Below are positions 4,560-6,085 of a stretch of 6,085 nucleotides of DNA, piece after piece. The position numbers and the translations under genes are program-made. Positions within the stretch are counted from its first letter, which is position 1. Each line of letters starts with the position of its first letter. The notes below the pieces were generated by a model. It did not search any database. It was not told where the DNA came from and saw nothing but the letters and a program-made list of their open reading frames with translations. The stretch covers positions 1 to 6,085 of the forward strand of contig CALESR010000125.1 of NCBI GenBank assembly GCA_937907485.1, written 5' to 3'. Origin of the DNA: an uncultured Paracoccaceae bacterium. GTDB lineage: Bacteria > Pseudomonadota > Alphaproteobacteria > Rhodobacterales > Rhodobacteraceae.

Positions 4560-6085
4560 TCAGGTGATCACATCTGGCCCCACGCGCCCGGTGCGCGCCG
4601 AAATGCCAGACAATTCATCCACCGCTGCGATCACTGGCGCCAAGGCTTTTTGCGGATCCTGGCCGAAATCGACAGGGTCAAAGCGTTCCAGATAGACCCG
4701 CAGCGTCGCGCCCTCGGTGCCGGTTCCACTGAGCCGCAGCACGGCTCGCGCCCCGCCGGCAAAGTGGATCTGCACCCCCTGCGCCGTGGCAATCGAGCCA
4801 TCCACAGGGTCGGTATAGGCAAAATCTTCGGCGGAATCGACCGTCAGCCCGGCGGCCCGCTGCCCCGACATCCCGGGCAGCGCCGCGCGCAGATCGGCCA
4901 TCAACGCATTGGCCACCGCGCTGTCCACGGCCTCGTAATCGTGGCGGGAATAATAGGTGCGACCGAACTCCGCCCAATGCGCCTCCATCACCTCGGCCAC
5001 CGATTGCCGCCGCACGGCGAGGATGTTCAGCCAGAGCAACACCGCCCAAAGCCCGTCCTTTTCCCGCACATGGTCGCTGCCAGTGCCCGCCGATTCCTCG
5101 CCGCAGAGCGTGGCGAGGCCCGCATCCAGCAGCGTGCCAAAGAATTTCCAGCCGGTCGGCGTGGCATAGCAGGGCAGGCCACGCGCCGCCGCCACCTGGT
5201 CCACCGCGCCCGAGGTCGGCATCGAGCGCGCGACCCCCTTCAACCCCGCGGCATAGCCCGGCGCCAGATGTGCATTGGCCGCCAGAACAGCCAGAGAATC
5301 CGAGGGGGTGACATAGCAGTTGCGGCCAACGATCATGTTGCGGTCGCCGTCACCGTCCGAGGCGGCGCCGAAATCGGGCGCGTCGGGCCCGTGCATGACC
5401 TCCATCAATTCGCGCGCCCAGACCGGGTTTGGGTCAGGGTGTCCGCCGCCGAAATCCGGCAACGGTGTCGCATTGACCACCGAACCGGGCGCCGCGCCCA
5501 GCCGTCGCTCGAGGATTTCGACCGCATAGGGGCCGGTGATGGCGTGCATCGCGTCAAAGCGGATCTGGAATCCAGTCTTAAGAAGGTCGCGGATAGCCTT
5601 GAAATCGAAGAGTTTCTCCATCAGCGTGGCATAATCCGCCACCGGGTCGACCACCTCGACCACCATGTCGCCAAGGCGGGTTTCGCCCAAAGCAGACAAG
5701 TCAATGTCAGACGTTTGCAGCGTCAGGTAGTGGCTGATCGTCTCACTGGCGGCGAAAATGGACGAAGTGATCGCCTCGGTCGCAGGACCGCCGTTCATCA
5801 TGTTGTATTTGATGCCAAAATCTTCATCCGGACCGCCAGGATTATGGCTGGCGGAGAGGATCACGCCGCCATTTGCGCCACGTTGCCGGATCAGGTGTGA
5901 CGCCGCCGGAGTCGACAAAAAACCATTCTGCCCGACAATCACCCGTGCCGCGCCCGAGGCGGCGGCCATGCGCAGGATGATCTGCACTGCTCGATCATTG
6001 AAATAGCGGCCATCGCCGCCCAGCACCAGCGTCTGGCCAGCGATCCCGCCGATTCCCGTCCAGATCGACTGGACGAAATTCTCCA
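4560..6085 (-). CDS. pgm: Phosphoglucomutase (alpha-D-glucose-phosphate-specific), N-terminus beyond the window
   Basis: This enzyme interconverts glucose 1-phosphate and glucose 6-phosphate, linking glycolysis to synthesis of glycogen, nucleotide sugars and surface polysaccharides. 507 residues are visible and the frame runs open through the right edge. The first visible residues, ENFVQSI, normally lie some 35 residues into this roughly 545-residue family, so a short N-terminal piece is missing. All four active-site loops are present: SASHNPGG with the phosphorylated serine (codon near 5847-5849), the metal loop DGDGDR (5340-5357), the sugar-binding loop GEESAG (near 5090-5105), and the phosphate-binding SGTGTEGA (near 4707-4730). 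Domain order is complete and nothing suggests inactivation. A GTG codon at 6024-6026 is internal and not the start. It converges on the ferredoxin operon and is probably unrelated to it, a housekeeping gene at the edge of an accessory cluster. Confidence 0.97.
   Translation of the reverse strand, partial: ENFVQSIWTGIGGIAGQTLVLGGDGRYFNDRAVQIILRMAAASGAARVIVGQNGFLSTPAASHLIRQRGANGGVILSASHNPGGPDEDFGIKYNMMNGGPATEAITSSIFAASETISHYLTLQTSDIDLSALGETRLGDMVVEVVDPVADYATLMEKLFDFKAIRDLLKTGFQIRFDAMHAITGPYAVEILERRLGAAPGSVVNATPLPDFGGGHPDPNPVWARELMEVMHGPDAPDFGAASDGDGDRNMIVGRNCYVTPSDSLAVLAANAHLAPGYAAGLKGVARSMPTSGAVDQVAAARGLPCYATPTGWKFFGTLLDAGLATLCGEESAGTGSDHVREKDGLWAVLLWLNILAVRRQSVAEVMEAHWAEFGRTYYSRHDYEAVDSAVANALMADLRAALPGMSGQRAAGLTVDSAEDFAYTDPVDGSIATAQGVQIHFAGGARAVLRLSGTGTEGATLRVYLERFDPVDFGQDPQKALAPVIAAVDELSGISARTGRVGPDVIT

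Noticed and set aside
4603..4616. TGCCAGACA in the end of pgm, also present in the inverted repeat at 4449-4478
   Set aside because: This is a nine-base match inside coding sequence with no paired arm nearby; chance is the simplest explanation.
4650..5900. Open frame of 416 codons on the + strand within pgm
   Set aside because: It is antisense to phosphoglucomutase, whose four active-site loops are intact; the frame has low-complexity Arg/His/Gly-rich composition and no ribosome site was evident.
1..6085. CRISPR arrays, tRNA or rRNA genes, insertion sequences, toxin-antitoxin pairs, phage genes
   Set aside because: No regularly spaced repeats, transposase motifs, terminal inverted repeats or structured RNA gene signatures were seen; coding sequence fills almost the whole window.

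Overview
The window looks like high-GC alphaproteobacterial DNA, most likely from the Rhodobacterales (Roseobacter/Paracoccus side). This rests on base composition, codon use and protein style, not on a database search. It holds five complete protein genes and one gene cut by the right edge, packed tightly. The only intergenic stretches are bases 1-110, a 71-base divergent promoter region (1478-1548), a 28-base gap (2806-2833), an 8-base gap (4127-4134) and a 113-base convergent terminator region (4447-4559).

Layout. A GntR-family regulator of the FadR/FCD type reads rightward (about 111-773). It meets, stop codon on stop codon, a class I glutamine-amidotransferase-like hydrolase reading leftward (770-1477). 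Across an AT-rich divergent promoter region with a perfect inverted repeat (1486-1506), a rightward operon encodes a soluble bacterial cytochrome P450 (1549-2805), a glutamine-synthetase-like ligase (2834-4126) and a putidaredoxin-type [2Fe-2S] ferredoxin (4135-4446). The operon ends in a region with two hairpins. The second is a convincing intrinsic terminator that probably also serves the leftward phosphoglucomutase gene pgm (4560 to beyond 6085), a housekeeping gene that appears to bound the accessory cluster.

How the genes may work together (inference). A glutamine-synthetase-like ligase paired with a class I amidotransferase-like hydrolase is the pairing used in gamma-glutamylation pathways: PuuA/PuuD for putrescine, and the GS-like and GATase-like proteins of aniline oxidation (AtdA1/AtdA2, TdnQ/TdnT). 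Here the oxidising partner would be a P450 with its own ferredoxin, in place of the flavin oxidase of the Puu pathway or the Rieske dioxygenase of aniline degradation. The simplest model is that an unidentified amine is joined to glutamate, oxidised by the P450 as the gamma-glutamyl amide, and released by the hydrolase, under control of the GntR regulator. The amine cannot be read from the sequence. A ferredoxin reductase, a transporter and downstream dehydrogenases are not in the window.
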